Of a DNA stretch of 22,548 bases, positions 15,797 to 22,548 are shown one piece after another. The notes beneath the pieces are model-generated. The model had not been told where the DNA came from, ran no database searches, and saw only the letters and a list, made by a program, of their open reading frames with translations. The DNA lies in assembly GCA_964458575.1 (NCBI GenBank), contig CAYWMD010000085.1, positions 1 to 22,548 on the forward strand, in the 5' to 3' direction. The position numbers were made by a program, and so were the translations under genes. Numbering within the stretch: position 1 is the stretch's first letter; every line of letters starts with the position of its first letter. The DNA comes from CAYWMD01 sp964458575. GTDB lineage: Bacteria; Verrucomicrobiota; Verrucomicrobiia; Limisphaerales; JADLHS01.

Positions 15797-17353
15797 CTAC
15801 GCGGCTTCGAGTGCAGGCGTGGCCGGCACTGCGTCGTCACCGCGTCGCGAGCCCTGCCGCGAGCGTGACAGCATGTCGTCGTGAATCTTGGTGAAGTGGT
15901 AACCGACAATCGCCAGCCCGATGTAGTTTTGCAGCGACTCGCGTTTGTGGCGCAGGATCCAGAAGAAAATCCGCCAGAAGTGAAACCGTCCCTTGCGAAT
16001 CAGGCCCAACCAGAAAAAACAGCGCAGAACGGCCACGAAGACCTCTTTGGTGAAAGGCGGGTGTTCCTTCGGCTCCTTGTATTCCCGGAGCAGATTGCGG
16101 ACACGCTCGTAATAATTTCTCGGCTCATACAACGACTGCACCAACTGCCGGTAGCCGCTCCGCAGCGTTTCGCGATCCATGCATTTCATCACCACGTTTG
16201 TGTCATCAATGACGTTGTTCGCGGAATATTCCCCCAGCAGGCGTCCTTCGCGCTCCATCCGTTTGTAGAGTTCCGTGCCCTTCGGGGCCTGCAACAACCC
16301 CACCATCGCCATCACGATGCCGTTCTCCTGGATCAACTCGAACTGGCGGCGAAAAATGTCGGGCTTGTCGTTGTCGAAGCCGATGATGAACCCGGCCTGA
16401 ATCTGCAACCCGCATCGCTGCAAATGGCGGATTTGCTCCGGCAGGTTGCGGCGCAGGTTTTGTTTCTTCTTGCACTCCGCCAGACTGTCTTCGTTCGGCG
16501 TTTCAATCCCGATGAAGACCCAGTCGAAACCGGCTTCATAAAGCAGATCAATGAGCTCCTGGTCGTCGTACAGGTTCATCGTGATCTGCGTGTGGAACGA
16601 CATGCCCCGCTTCCCCTCCTTCCACCGGATGATGGCCGGCAGCAACTCCTTCTTCAAATACGGCCGGCTGCCCATGATGTTGTCGTCCACAAAATAAATT
16701 TTCCCGCGCCAGCCCTGGGCGTAGATGTTGTCCAGTTCCGCCACGATTTGTTCCGCGGTCTTGGAGCGCGGCCGCCGGCCAAACAGCGCCGTCACGTCGC
16801 AAAACTCACATTGATACGGGCAACCGCGGGAGAACTGCACGCTCATGGCGCCGTAACCCCGCTTGTCGAGCAGGTGATACGCGGGCTTGGGCGACGCGGT
16901 CGCGTCCGCAAATTCGGTGGTCGCATAGCGCGGCTTCGGATTGCCCGCCGCGAGGTCTTTCAGGAATTCGGGTAAGGTTACTTCCGCTTCATTCAGCACG
17001 AGATGGTCCACGTCCGGAAACGCATCGGGGTCACTCGTGACCATCGGGCCGCCCGCCACCACTTTGACCCCCGCTTCCTTGCACAACCGGATGATTTGGC
17101 GGGACGATTCGCGCTGCACGTCCATGGCGCTGAGAAACACATAGTCGGCCCAGGTCAAATCGTCACTGCGGAGCGTCTCCACATTCAGATCGCGCAACCG
17201 AAGTTGAAATTCCTTCGGCAACATCGCGGCAACCGTCAAAAGCCCTAGGGGCGGCGACCACGCCCGTTTGCCAAAAAACTTCAAGGCATGCGTGAGATTC
17301 CAAAAAGTTTGCGGAACTTCGGGATACAACAGCAGCACTTTTAGTGGCTTCAT
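15797..17353 (-). CDS. B12-binding-domain radical SAM protein (DUF4070 type)
   Basis: A 518-residue protein. Residues 1-140 form a cobalamin-binding-like Rossmann domain (KVLLLYPEVPQTFW, VVAGGPMVTSDPD, LNEAEVTLPEF), but the base-off DxHxxG motif is absent (RDLNVET at the expected place). The radical SAM centre is CPYQCEFC at 178-185 (C178, C182, C185), preceded by FSRG and followed by FGRRPRSKTAEQI. VFIGIETPNEDSLAECKKKQN and AGFIIGFDNDKPDIF are typical of this subfamily. A C-terminal DUF4070 region (about 380-500) with several aromatic hydrophobic helices suggests membrane association. Relatives include the hopanoid methylase HpnP, but no hopanoid genes are in view, so the substrate is unknown. 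No ribosome binding site is seen; a perfect inverted repeat lies directly before the ATG. Confidence 0.85.
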   Translation of the reverse strand: MKPLKVLLLYPEVPQTFWNLTHALKFFGKRAWSPPLGLLTVAAMLPKEFQLRLRDLNVETLRSDDLTWADYVFLSAMDVQRESSRQIIRLCKEAGVKVVAGGPMVTSDPDAFPDVDHLVLNEAEVTLPEFLKDLAAGNPKPRYATTEFADATASPKPAYHLLDKRGYGAMSVQFSRGCPYQCEFCDVTALFGRRPRSKTAEQIVAELDNIYAQGWRGKIYFVDDNIMGSRPYLKKELLPAIIRWKEGKRGMSFHTQITMNLYDDQELIDLLYEAGFDWVFIGIETPNEDSLAECKKKQNLRRNLPEQIRHLQRCGLQIQAGFIIGFDNDKPDIFRRQFELIQENGIVMAMVGLLQAPKGTELYKRMEREGRLLGEYSANNVIDDTNVVMKCMDRETLRSGYRQLVQSLYEPRNYYERVRNLLREYKEPKEHPPFTKEVFVAVLRCFFWLGLIRKGRFHFWRIFFWILRHKRESLQNYIGLAIVGYHFTKIHDDMLSRSRQGSRRGDDAVPATPALEAA

Positions 17354-17372
17354 ATATCAAATAGATTGATAT
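17354..17372. promoter_or_regulatory. Inverted repeat abutting the radical SAM start codon
   Basis: ATATCAA, 5 nt, TTGATAT: a perfect 7-5-7 palindrome touching the start codon at 17353, in the space where a ribosome binding site would be. It may be an operator for a dimeric repressor or an RNA hairpin hiding the start. It is AT-rich against a GC-rich background, which makes chance less likely. Confidence 0.4.
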
Positions 17373-17728
17373 GACGTATCACGATGGTCTGCGATCCCCG
17401 ATCCGGTGTCCAGCCCTTTCCCGCCCTGCCAATCCACCGCGAACCGCGCGGCGCACGCGTCGCGACTGCGGGTCACGGCGGCAGCCTTGCCGCCGGTTTC
17501 GAGCTTTCACGCTCAGGCTCAAAACCGCGGGATCACCGCTGGACGTCGTTGCCGGCCACGTGCATGGCTGCGGCCCCGGCAAAACAGTCGCTTTTTTTGA
17601 TTGTCGAAGCCGCGCCGCCGATTGAAGATGCCGCTCTCCGTTGAGCGCGACTCGCTCGCGGGGGCGTGTTCCGGTCCGCCGGAGCGAATTACCCCCGTGG
17701 CGTTCAACCCAATGGATTGACAGCGTCA
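17373..17728. other. Divergent spacer between radical SAM and PAS kinase genes
   Basis: About 355 nt between two divergent genes. Short frames exist on both strands (plus 17371-17625, minus 17379-17774) but their translations are Arg/Pro-rich and without family features, as expected of noncoding GC-rich DNA. It contains a perfect hairpin at 17476-17495 and presumably both promoters; no clear sigma-70 boxes are seen. Confidence 0.5.
17476..17495. other. Perfect 8-bp hairpin CGGCGGCA-GCCT-TGCCGCCG
   Basis: An 8-bp stem with a 4-nt loop, followed on the plus strand by GTTTC. It is shaped like an intrinsic terminator, but no plus-strand gene ends nearby; it could be a leader attenuator for the kinase gene at 17729 or a chance GC-rich palindrome. 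Confidence 0.3.
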
Positions 17729-17730
17729 AT
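17716..17730. promoter_or_regulatory. Palindrome ATTGAC-AGC-GTCAAT over the kinase start codon
   Basis: A perfect 6-3-6 inverted repeat whose right arm includes the first two bases of the ATG at 17729. No ribosome binding site lies at normal spacing. It could be an operator or a translation-control hairpin. Confidence 0.35.
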
Positions 17731-18826
17731 GTCGGCTCCTGCCAAAACCCGGAAGAGCGTCGGCGAAGTGCCAAACCTCGCTGAAGCGTTGTGGGACCTT
17801 TATGGGCGCGCCGCGTTCGTGGTGGGCAGCGGCGGAAAAATCACCGCGTGCGCGCGGGAAGCGGAGCGCCTGCTGGGCTGGAAGGCCGGGCATGCGCTCA
17901 AGGCTGGTTCGCCTTCCCGACTGCCCGAACCGCTCCAGCAATTGATCCGTGAAGCGGCCACGACCCGCCGCGCGGTGGCAAACCGGGAGTTGGAGCTGCC
18001 CCTGGCCGGCCAGCGGCCCCGCAAACTTCAGGTCTCGGCGATTCCGGCGGTGTCAGCCGCCGGCAAAATCCAGGTGGTGGTGCTGTTGGGCGACAAAGCC
18101 TTTCCCAAAAGCGTGGAACAGGACCTCGCCCGCATCAACCGGCTTGCCAGCCTCGGGACGCTTTCGGCCGGCATGGCGCACGAAATCAAAAACGCCCTCG
18201 TCGCCGTCAAGACCTTTGTTGATTTGCTGCTCGAAAAAAACCGCGATGCGGAGCTGGTCGAGGTGGTGGGCCGCGAGATGCAGCGCATCGAATCCATCGT
18301 CGCGCAGATGCTCAAATACGCCGGCCCGGCCCGGTCCGCGTTTTCAGCCGTGCGCGTCCACGATGTGCTCGACCACTCGCTGCGCATGGTGCGACCGCAG
18401 CTTGAAGGACGTTTGATCTCGCTCAACCGGTCCTTCAAAGCCGCTCCGGATGCCATCAAGGGCGATGATTACCAGTTGGAACAAGCTTTTGTGAACCTGT
18501 TGCTGAACGCGATCGAGGCCATGGGCCCGAACGGTTCACTCACCGTCGCCACCGAACTGGTCGCCGATGCCCGGCCCAAGGCCGTCAGCACCGGCGGCGC
18601 ACAAGTGCGGATCGCCATTGCCGACACGGGCGTTGGCATTGCCCCGAAGGATTTGAAACACCTGTTTGAACCGTTCTTCACCACCAAACAACAAGGTACG
18701 GGGCTCGGGCTGACCATCGCCCGGCGCATCGTGCAGGAACACCGGGGCGACATCAGCGTCCAAAGCCGCGTCAACGAGGGCACCACCTTCAACATCTTCC
18801 TGCCGGTTGACTCTCCGAACCGGTGA
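17729..18826 (+). CDS. Soluble PAS-domain sensor histidine kinase (NtrB-like)
   Basis: A 365-residue cytoplasmic kinase from ATG 17729 (MSAPAKTRK); a GTG at 17666 would add 21 residues without domain features. A PAS-like sensor covers about residues 20-130 (AAFVVGSGGKITACAREAERLLGW). The kinase core is complete: H-box MAHEIKNALVAVKTFVDL, N-box NLLLNAIEAMGPNG, G1 ADTGVGIA, F-box LFEPFFTTK and G2 GTGLGLTIARRIV. No membrane segment and no response regulator beside it, so it is an orphan kinase. Its H-box shares NALVAVKTF with the PhcQ-like protein at 6392-7651, hinting at a common partner or common origin. The next gene starts 33 nt downstream. Confidence 0.87.
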   Translation: MSAPAKTRKSVGEVPNLAEALWDLYGRAAFVVGSGGKITACAREAERLLGWKAGHALKAGSPSRLPEPLQQLIREAATTRRAVANRELELPLAGQRPRKLQVSAIPAVSAAGKIQVVVLLGDKAFPKSVEQDLARINRLASLGTLSAGMAHEIKNALVAVKTFVDLLLEKNRDAELVEVVGREMQRIESIVAQMLKYAGPARSAFSAVRVHDVLDHSLRMVRPQLEGRLISLNRSFKAAPDAIKGDDYQLEQAFVNLLLNAIEAMGPNGSLTVATELVADARPKAVSTGGAQVRIAIADTGVGIAPKDLKHLFEPFFTTKQQGTGLGLTIARRIVQEHRGDISVQSRVNEGTTFNIFLPVDSPNR

Positions 18827-18859
18827 GCCGTTTCGCGATGTCCCGGCGTACCGATTCGA

Positions 18860-19837
18860 ATGCCCTCCCGCTTCAAGCTCGCCATCCTGAGCGACATTCA
18901 TTACGCCTGCGCCGCCGAGCAGGCGCGCGGTGACGACTACGAATACCGCAACATCCGCAACCCGCTTTTCCGTCATGCCTTCCACGCCTACCGGCATTTC
19001 ATCTGGATGCGCCGGCCGCTGCGGAACAACGGGCAACTCGACCGCTTCCTCGCCGAAGTTGGTGAAGTGGATTTCGTCGTGGCCAATGGCGATTACACCT
19101 GCGGCTCGGGCTTCGTTGGCATCAGTGACAACGCCGCCATGCAAAGCGCCCGCGAGTGCCTAGGCAGACTCCGGGAAAAATTCGGCAACCGTCTGCGCCT
19201 GACGTTCGGCGACCACGAACTCGGCAAGCTGAGCATGACTGGCGAACGCGGCGGCATGCGGCTGGAAAGCTGGCGGCGAGCGGTTGAAGAACTGGGCCTT
19301 CAGCGTTTCTGGCGGCTTGACCTCGGCCCATACGTCCTGTTTGGCATCGTTTCCTCGCTCGTGGCCCTGCCAGTTTTTGTCCCGGACCAGCTTCCCACAG
19401 AACGGCCGGCTTGGGAACAACTGCGCGAGGCACACCTGGCCGAAATACGCGCCGCCTTCTCGAAGCTGCAACCTTCCCAGCGCGTCCTGTTGTTCTGCCA
19501 CGATCCCACCGCCCTCCCCTTCCTGTGGCAGGAGGAAGCCGTGCGGGCGAAGCTGCCGCAGATTGAGCACACCATCATCGGCCATCTCCACTCAAATTTG
19601 TACCTGTGGAAGAGCCGCGTGCTGGCGGGCATGCCGGTCATCAAATTTTTTGGTCCCACCATCCGCCGAATGAGCACGGCGCTGAACCAGGCGCGGTGCT
19701 GGCGACCGTTTCGCGTGCGCCTCTGCCCTTCCCTCGCCGGCATCGAGTTGTTGAAGGATGGCGGCTACCACACTTTGGCGCTGGACGCCGGGGCGCAATC
19801 ACCCGCGCACTTCACCTTCCATCGCCTGCGGCGTTGA
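18860..19837 (+). CDS. Calcineurin-like metallophosphoesterase
   Basis: A 325-residue predicted phosphohydrolase with a two-metal site. The five motifs appear in order: SDIH (D12, H14), GD (G77-D78), GDHE (117-120), H214 in FCHDP, and GHLH (H242, H244). The third motif is normally GNHE; here the metal-bridging Asn is Asp118, which may change metal choice or reduce activity. An insertion after the first motif (residues 15-60) is rich in Arg and aromatic residues. No signal peptide, so it is probably cytoplasmic. Substrate unknown: relatives act on cyclic nucleotides, nucleoside diphosphates or lipid-linked phosphates. It follows the orphan kinase by 33 nt and may share its transcript. Confidence 0.82.
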   Translation: MPSRFKLAILSDIHYACAAEQARGDDYEYRNIRNPLFRHAFHAYRHFIWMRRPLRNNGQLDRFLAEVGEVDFVVANGDYTCGSGFVGISDNAAMQSARECLGRLREKFGNRLRLTFGDHELGKLSMTGERGGMRLESWRRAVEELGLQRFWRLDLGPYVLFGIVSSLVALPVFVPDQLPTERPAWEQLREAHLAEIRAAFSKLQPSQRVLLFCHDPTALPFLWQEEAVRAKLPQIEHTIIGHLHSNLYLWKSRVLAGMPVIKFFGPTIRRMSTALNQARCWRPFRVRLCPSLAGIELLKDGGYHTLALDAGAQSPAHFTFHRLRR

Positions 19838-20023
19838 GCCTGTTTGAGCCGCTGCTTCGTGCGGCCTCGCAACCTAGCACCGCACACTCTTGGTTCTGTG
19901 AATGAAGGCCTTCGACTGGGTCGCCACCGTGATTTAACGACACCATGCGCTCCCGGCGAGTTCCGCCCAACGTAACTCTTTTCCATCGCAAATCAGCGCG
20001 GTGAAGGCTAAAGTCCGTTTCGT

Positions 20024-20413
20024 ATGAGCTTTTACGAAAAACTGAAATTCGACGCCTCCGGATTGATCCCGGCGATCATCCAGGAGCAGAAGAGCGGACG
20101 CGTGGTGATGATGGCTTGGATGAACCGTGCGGCTTTGGAAAAAACCATCGAGACGGGCAAGACCCATTTTTGGAGTCGCTCGCGTCAGAAATTCTGGATG
20201 AAGGGCGAGGAAAGCGGCAATACGCAAACTGTGAAGGATGTGGCGTTCGATTGTGACGGCGACACGCTGCTGATCCAGGTGGAACAGAAAGGTCCGGCGT
20301 GTCACGAGGGTTACAATTCCTGCTTCTTCCGCTCGATTGAAGGCAAGGGCGAAACGTTCAAAACCATCGAACCGCAATTGCTCACCCCCGAGCAGATGTA
20401 CAAAAAGAAGTGA
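20024..20413 (+). CDS. hisI: Phosphoribosyl-AMP cyclohydrolase
   Basis: Opens the purine ring of phosphoribosyl-AMP in the third step of histidine synthesis, in the cytoplasm, as a zinc-dependent dimer. At 129 residues it is the stand-alone form, without a fused HisE domain. Family motifs are all present: AWMN (31-34), THFWSRSRQKFWMKGEESGN (47-66), the metal-binding DCDGD (76-80) and ACHEGYNSCF (92-101), which supplies C93 and C100. The start ATG 20024 gives the usual N-terminus; no strong ribosome binding site is seen. No other his genes are in view, so histidine genes are probably scattered, though trpE lies 650 nt downstream. Confidence 0.95.
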   Translation: MSFYEKLKFDASGLIPAIIQEQKSGRVVMMAWMNRAALEKTIETGKTHFWSRSRQKFWMKGEESGNTQTVKDVAFDCDGDTLLIQVEQKGPACHEGYNSCFFRSIEGKGETFKTIEPQLLTPEQMYKKK

Positions 20414-20426
20414 CGCTCAAACGCAT

Positions 20427-20504
20427 GGCCGCAAAAAGACACAAGAAGCACAAAGAGGAAAGACCGGTTTTTCGTTTTGCGCCTTTTGTGCCTTTTCGTG
20501 GCTA
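20427..20504. repeat. Imperfect 78-nt inverted repeat of CACAAAG type
   Basis: The spacer between hisI and the next gene is nearly filled by two arms of about 39 nt that are imperfect complements and meet at the palindrome ACCGGT (20463-20468). The left arm contains GACACAAG, AGCACAAAG and GAGGAAAG, a roughly 9-nt period; the right arm reads as its complement (CGTTTTGCGCC, TTTTGTGCC, TTTTCGTGGC). It would form a long hairpin in RNA and could act as a terminator for hisI, but looks like one copy of a dispersed intergenic repeat. Confidence 0.6.
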
Positions 20505-20513
20505 GAATTCTTC

Positions 20514-21089
20514 ATGGAAGACTCCGTTCCCTTCGCCAGCCGCGAGTACTTCATCTATCTCGCGATACTGTTGTTTGCTCGCGGGACGGATTTCCTGAGC
20601 ACTTGGGTCGCCACGCCACATCTTGTCCTTGAAGGCAATCCCATCGCCAAATGGCTGGGTTGGAAGTGGGGCGCGGTGGTAAATGTCATCCTGGTGGCGG
20701 TGCTCGCCAGATGGCCGCTTACAGCCATCGCGATCAGTACCGCCAGCGTGCTGGTGGCCGCGCGGAATTTCCAATCCGCCTGGCTCATGCGTTCGATGGG
20801 GGAGACCGCCTATCGCGATTGGTACGTGCAACGCGTTTCCGAGACACCCATCACGCTCTACCTGCTTTGTCTCGCCGGCAACACCCTGTTGACCCTCGCC
20901 GTTGGCGCGGCGTTGATCGCCTTCGGCGCGACACGGGAGTTCATCCCGCTCGTCCCCATGGGCATCGGCATGGGCGTCATCGTTTACGCTGTGGCGGTCA
21001 TCGTCTTCACGCTGCTTTCGGTCTGGCGGCGCCGGGGGCGGCGGCGCTATGATGCGGTAAACGGCATAAATGATCGCACCATCACTTGA
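20514..21089 (+). CDS. Small multi-pass membrane protein (possibly DUF5658-like)
   Basis: A 191-residue inner-membrane protein from ATG 20514; the frame is open further upstream into hisI and the inverted repeat, but those residues are not protein-like. About five hydrophobic segments are visible. The N-terminal pattern RGTDFLSTWVATPHLVLEGNPIAKWLGWKWG resembles the D-x2-ST ... E-x-NP signature I associate with DUF5658-type proteins of unknown function. It ends in a basic tail (WRRRGRRRYD). Its last 20 nt overlap the start of trpE, so translation of the two is probably coupled; this does not by itself suggest a role in tryptophan synthesis. Confidence 0.7.
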   Translation: MEDSVPFASREYFIYLAILLFARGTDFLSTWVATPHLVLEGNPIAKWLGWKWGAVVNVILVAVLARWPLTAIAISTASVLVAARNFQSAWLMRSMGETAYRDWYVQRVSETPITLYLLCLAGNTLLTLAVGAALIAFGATREFIPLVPMGIGMGVIVYAVAVIVFTLLSVWRRRGRRRYDAVNGINDRTIT

Positions 21090-22548
21090 CGACTTTTTGA
21101 AGCTGGCGGGCCGGGGCAACCTGATCCCTGTCACCTGCCGCATTCTCGCCGACATCGAAACGCCGCTCTCGGCGTATCGCAAAATCCGTGGGCAGGGTGA
21201 GTCATTCCTCTTCGAGTCGGTCGAAGGTGGCGAACATCTCGGGCGCTACTCGTTCGTCGGCTGTAATCCGCGCGCGGTCATCAAGCAGACGGGCAGCAAG
21301 GTGGAGGTGATCGAGGGTGGGAAGGTGTTGGAGAGTTATTTGACCAATCCCCTCTCCCGGCCTTCGGCCACCCTCTCCCCGTCTGACGGGGAGAGGGCTA
21401 GGGAGAGGGGTGTTCCGGTCCACGACGGCCTCGAAGTCGTCGAGCGTGTGATGAAAAAATATCGCCCGGTCACCCTGCCGGGCCTGCCACGCTTCACCGG
21501 TGGTGCGGTCGGCTTCATCGGCTACGAATTCATTCACGACGTCGAACCCGTCGTCCCGCGCCCGGCCCACGACGAACTCGGTACGCCGACGATGTATTTC
21601 ATTGTCGCGGATCAGTTGCTGGTGTTCGACCGCGTCGCGCAGACCATCACCGTGCTCGTCAACGCCGCTATTGATGAAGCCGCCAGCCCAACCGACGCCT
21701 ACGAAAGCGCTGCGGAAGAAATCGAGCGCCTGCTCTCGTTGCTCGAACAGCCCAGCGAGCACCACCCCGTCAGCGTGCCCGGCGAAGTGCCGCCCCTGCC
21801 CTTCGCGTCCAATCAGCCCAAGGACAAATTCCTCGCCAATGTTCAGGCGTCGAAGAAGTTCATTACCGGCGGCGACATCATCCAGGTCGTCGGCTCGCAA
21901 CGCTTCAGCGTCGAGACCAAGGCGTCGCCGCTGGATGTTTACCGTGCCGCGCGTTCGGTGAATCCCTCGCCCTACATGTTCCTGCTCGAACTGGACGGCT
22001 TTTCGCTCGTCGGCGCTTCGCCGGAAATTCACGTGCGCTGCGAGGACAATAGGGTGGAGATTCGCCCCATCGCCGGCACCCGGCGGCGCGGCAAGACCGC
22101 GGCGGAGGACGTCGCCTTGGAAAAGGAACTGCTCGCCGACCCGAAGGAACGCGCCGAACACGTCATGCTCGTGGACCTCGCGCGCAACGACATCGGGCGC
22201 GTATGCGATTTCGGCAGCGTGCAGGTCAAGGACCTGATGATCATCGAGCGTTACAGCCACGTCATGCACATCGTGTCGAGCGTGGAGGGCAAGTTATCCG
22301 CCGACAAAACCAATTACGACCTGATGCGCGCAACCTTCCCGGCGGGCACGGTGAGCGGCGCGCCGAAGATTCGCGCCATGCAGATCATCTCCGAACTCGA
22401 AGGCACGACGCGCGGGCCGTATGCCGGTTGCGTGGGCTACTTCAGCTTCAACGGCAATCTGGACACGTGCATCACCATCCGCACCGCGCTGCTCAAGGAC
22501 GGCAAAGCCTACGTGCAAGCCGGCGGCGGCTGGGTGAACGACTCCGAA
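21070..22548 (+). CDS. trpE: Anthranilate synthase component I (3' partial)
   Basis: Makes anthranilate from chorismate in the first step of tryptophan synthesis, with a glutaminase partner (TrpG) not in view. The frame is open from ATG 21070 to the window end (493 codons), so only a short C-terminus is missing. The N-terminus has SFLFESVEGGEHLGRYSFVG, the tryptophan-sensing region; the chorismate-binding domain has GGDIIQVVGSQRF, SPYMFLLELDGFSLVGASPE, RPIAGTRRRG, DPKERAEHVMLVDLARNDIG, SHVMHIVS, FPAGTVSGAPKIRAM and GPYAGCVGYFSF. Residues 94-114 are foreign to the family: they are the translation of a palindromic repeat in frame with the gene. The usual VVLSQRF is VVGSQRF. The start overlaps the preceding gene by 20 nt. 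Confidence 0.93.
   Translation, partial: MIAPSLDDFLKLAGRGNLIPVTCRILADIETPLSAYRKIRGQGESFLFESVEGGEHLGRYSFVGCNPRAVIKQTGSKVEVIEGGKVLESYLTNPLSRPSATLSPSDGERARERGVPVHDGLEVVERVMKKYRPVTLPGLPRFTGGAVGFIGYEFIHDVEPVVPRPAHDELGTPTMYFIVADQLLVFDRVAQTITVLVNAAIDEAASPTDAYESAAEEIERLLSLLEQPSEHHPVSVPGEVPPLPFASNQPKDKFLANVQASKKFITGGDIIQVVGSQRFSVETKASPLDVYRAARSVNPSPYMFLLELDGFSLVGASPEIHVRCEDNRVEIRPIAGTRRRGKTAAEDVALEKELLADPKERAEHVMLVDLARNDIGRVCDFGSVQVKDLMIIERYSHVMHIVSSVEGKLSADKTNYDLMRATFPAGTVSGAPKIRAMQIISELEGTTRGPYAGCVGYFSFNGNLDTCITIRTALLKDGKAYVQAGGGWVNDSE
21349..21410. repeat. 62-nt palindromic element inserted in frame in trpE
   Basis: Outer arms CCCCTCTCCC (21349-21358) and GGGAGAGGGG (21401-21410) are perfect complements, as are the inner arms CCCTCTCCCCGTC (21371-21383) and GACGGGGAGAGGG (21385-21397), with a small GGCC-TTC-GGCC stem between them. 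The element reads through trpE without a stop, encoding about 21 residues (PLSRPS...RARERG). At least two minus-strand frames are also open through it. It resembles GGGGAGAGGG-type dispersed repeats usually found between genes. Confidence 0.8.

Noticed and set aside
17371..17625. Short plus-strand open frame in the divergent spacer
   Set aside because: Arg/Pro-rich, no ribosome binding site and no recognisable domain; overlaps likely promoter DNA.
21202..22269. Minus-strand open frame of 355 codons within trpE
   Set aside because: Antisense to conserved TrpE motifs; frame is open because of codon bias and the stop-free palindromic element.
1..22548. CRISPR array, insertion sequence, integrase or prophage genes
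   Set aside because: No regularly spaced identical repeats, transposase or phage structural genes were found on either strand.

Overview
The window looks like a chromosomal piece of a Verrucomicrobiota-type bacterium. The composition is GC-rich (visibly lower over about the first 1.45 kb). The Rhs core has the 'GNR.MF.GR' wording seen in that phylum. Intergenic spacers carry CACAAAG-type and GAGCTTTG-type repeats, and psd-pssA, OprB-type porin, DUF2156 and DUF4070 radical SAM genes are all present. Assignment to the phylum is inference from gene style; no rRNA or marker phylogeny is available here.

Layout. (1) 1-1434, plus strand, AT-richer: the C-terminal end of an Rhs protein with a Cys-rich tail containing HExxH, followed 6 nt later by a small lipoprotein-like gene that could be its immunity partner. 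(2) 1603-3869, plus strand: psd, pssA and a LysE/RhtB-family transporter in one tight operon; the first two are the two steps from CDP-diacylglycerol to phosphatidylethanolamine. (3) 3887-17353, minus strand: a long run of genes. In transcription order these are a DUF4070 radical SAM protein, an alpha/beta hydrolase overlapping a DUF2156 gene, an OprB-type porin, then a signalling cassette: an SAM methyltransferase with a PilZ-like N-terminus, a 6-TM double kinase/receiver hybrid, a receiver-kinase protein, and after a 447-nt gap a receiver-GAF-PAS-kinase. (4) 17729-22548, plus strand: a soluble PAS histidine kinase, a calcineurin-type phosphoesterase, hisI, a small membrane protein and the 5' part of trpE, which runs off the window.

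The most interesting system is the signalling cassette at 6392-11782. Its order and domains match the Ralstonia phcB-phcS-phcR-phcQ quorum-sensing operon (PhcB makes a 3-hydroxy fatty acid methyl ester; PhcS is the membrane sensor kinase; PhcR and PhcQ are receiver proteins with kinase-like outputs). Here PhcS-like and PhcR-like parts appear fused into one 888-residue protein, the methyltransferase carries an extra regulatory-looking N-terminus, and the PhcQ-like kinase domain has a broken ATP site. The methyltransferase and hybrid kinase genes overlap by 8 nt.

Other points of note: a 62-nt perfect-armed palindromic repeat sits in frame inside trpE and adds about 21 residues; a second imperfect 78-nt inverted repeat separates hisI from the next gene; and several enzymes carry substitutions at normally invariant residues (Psd SPAHG, phosphoesterase GDHE, receiver without its acidic pair).
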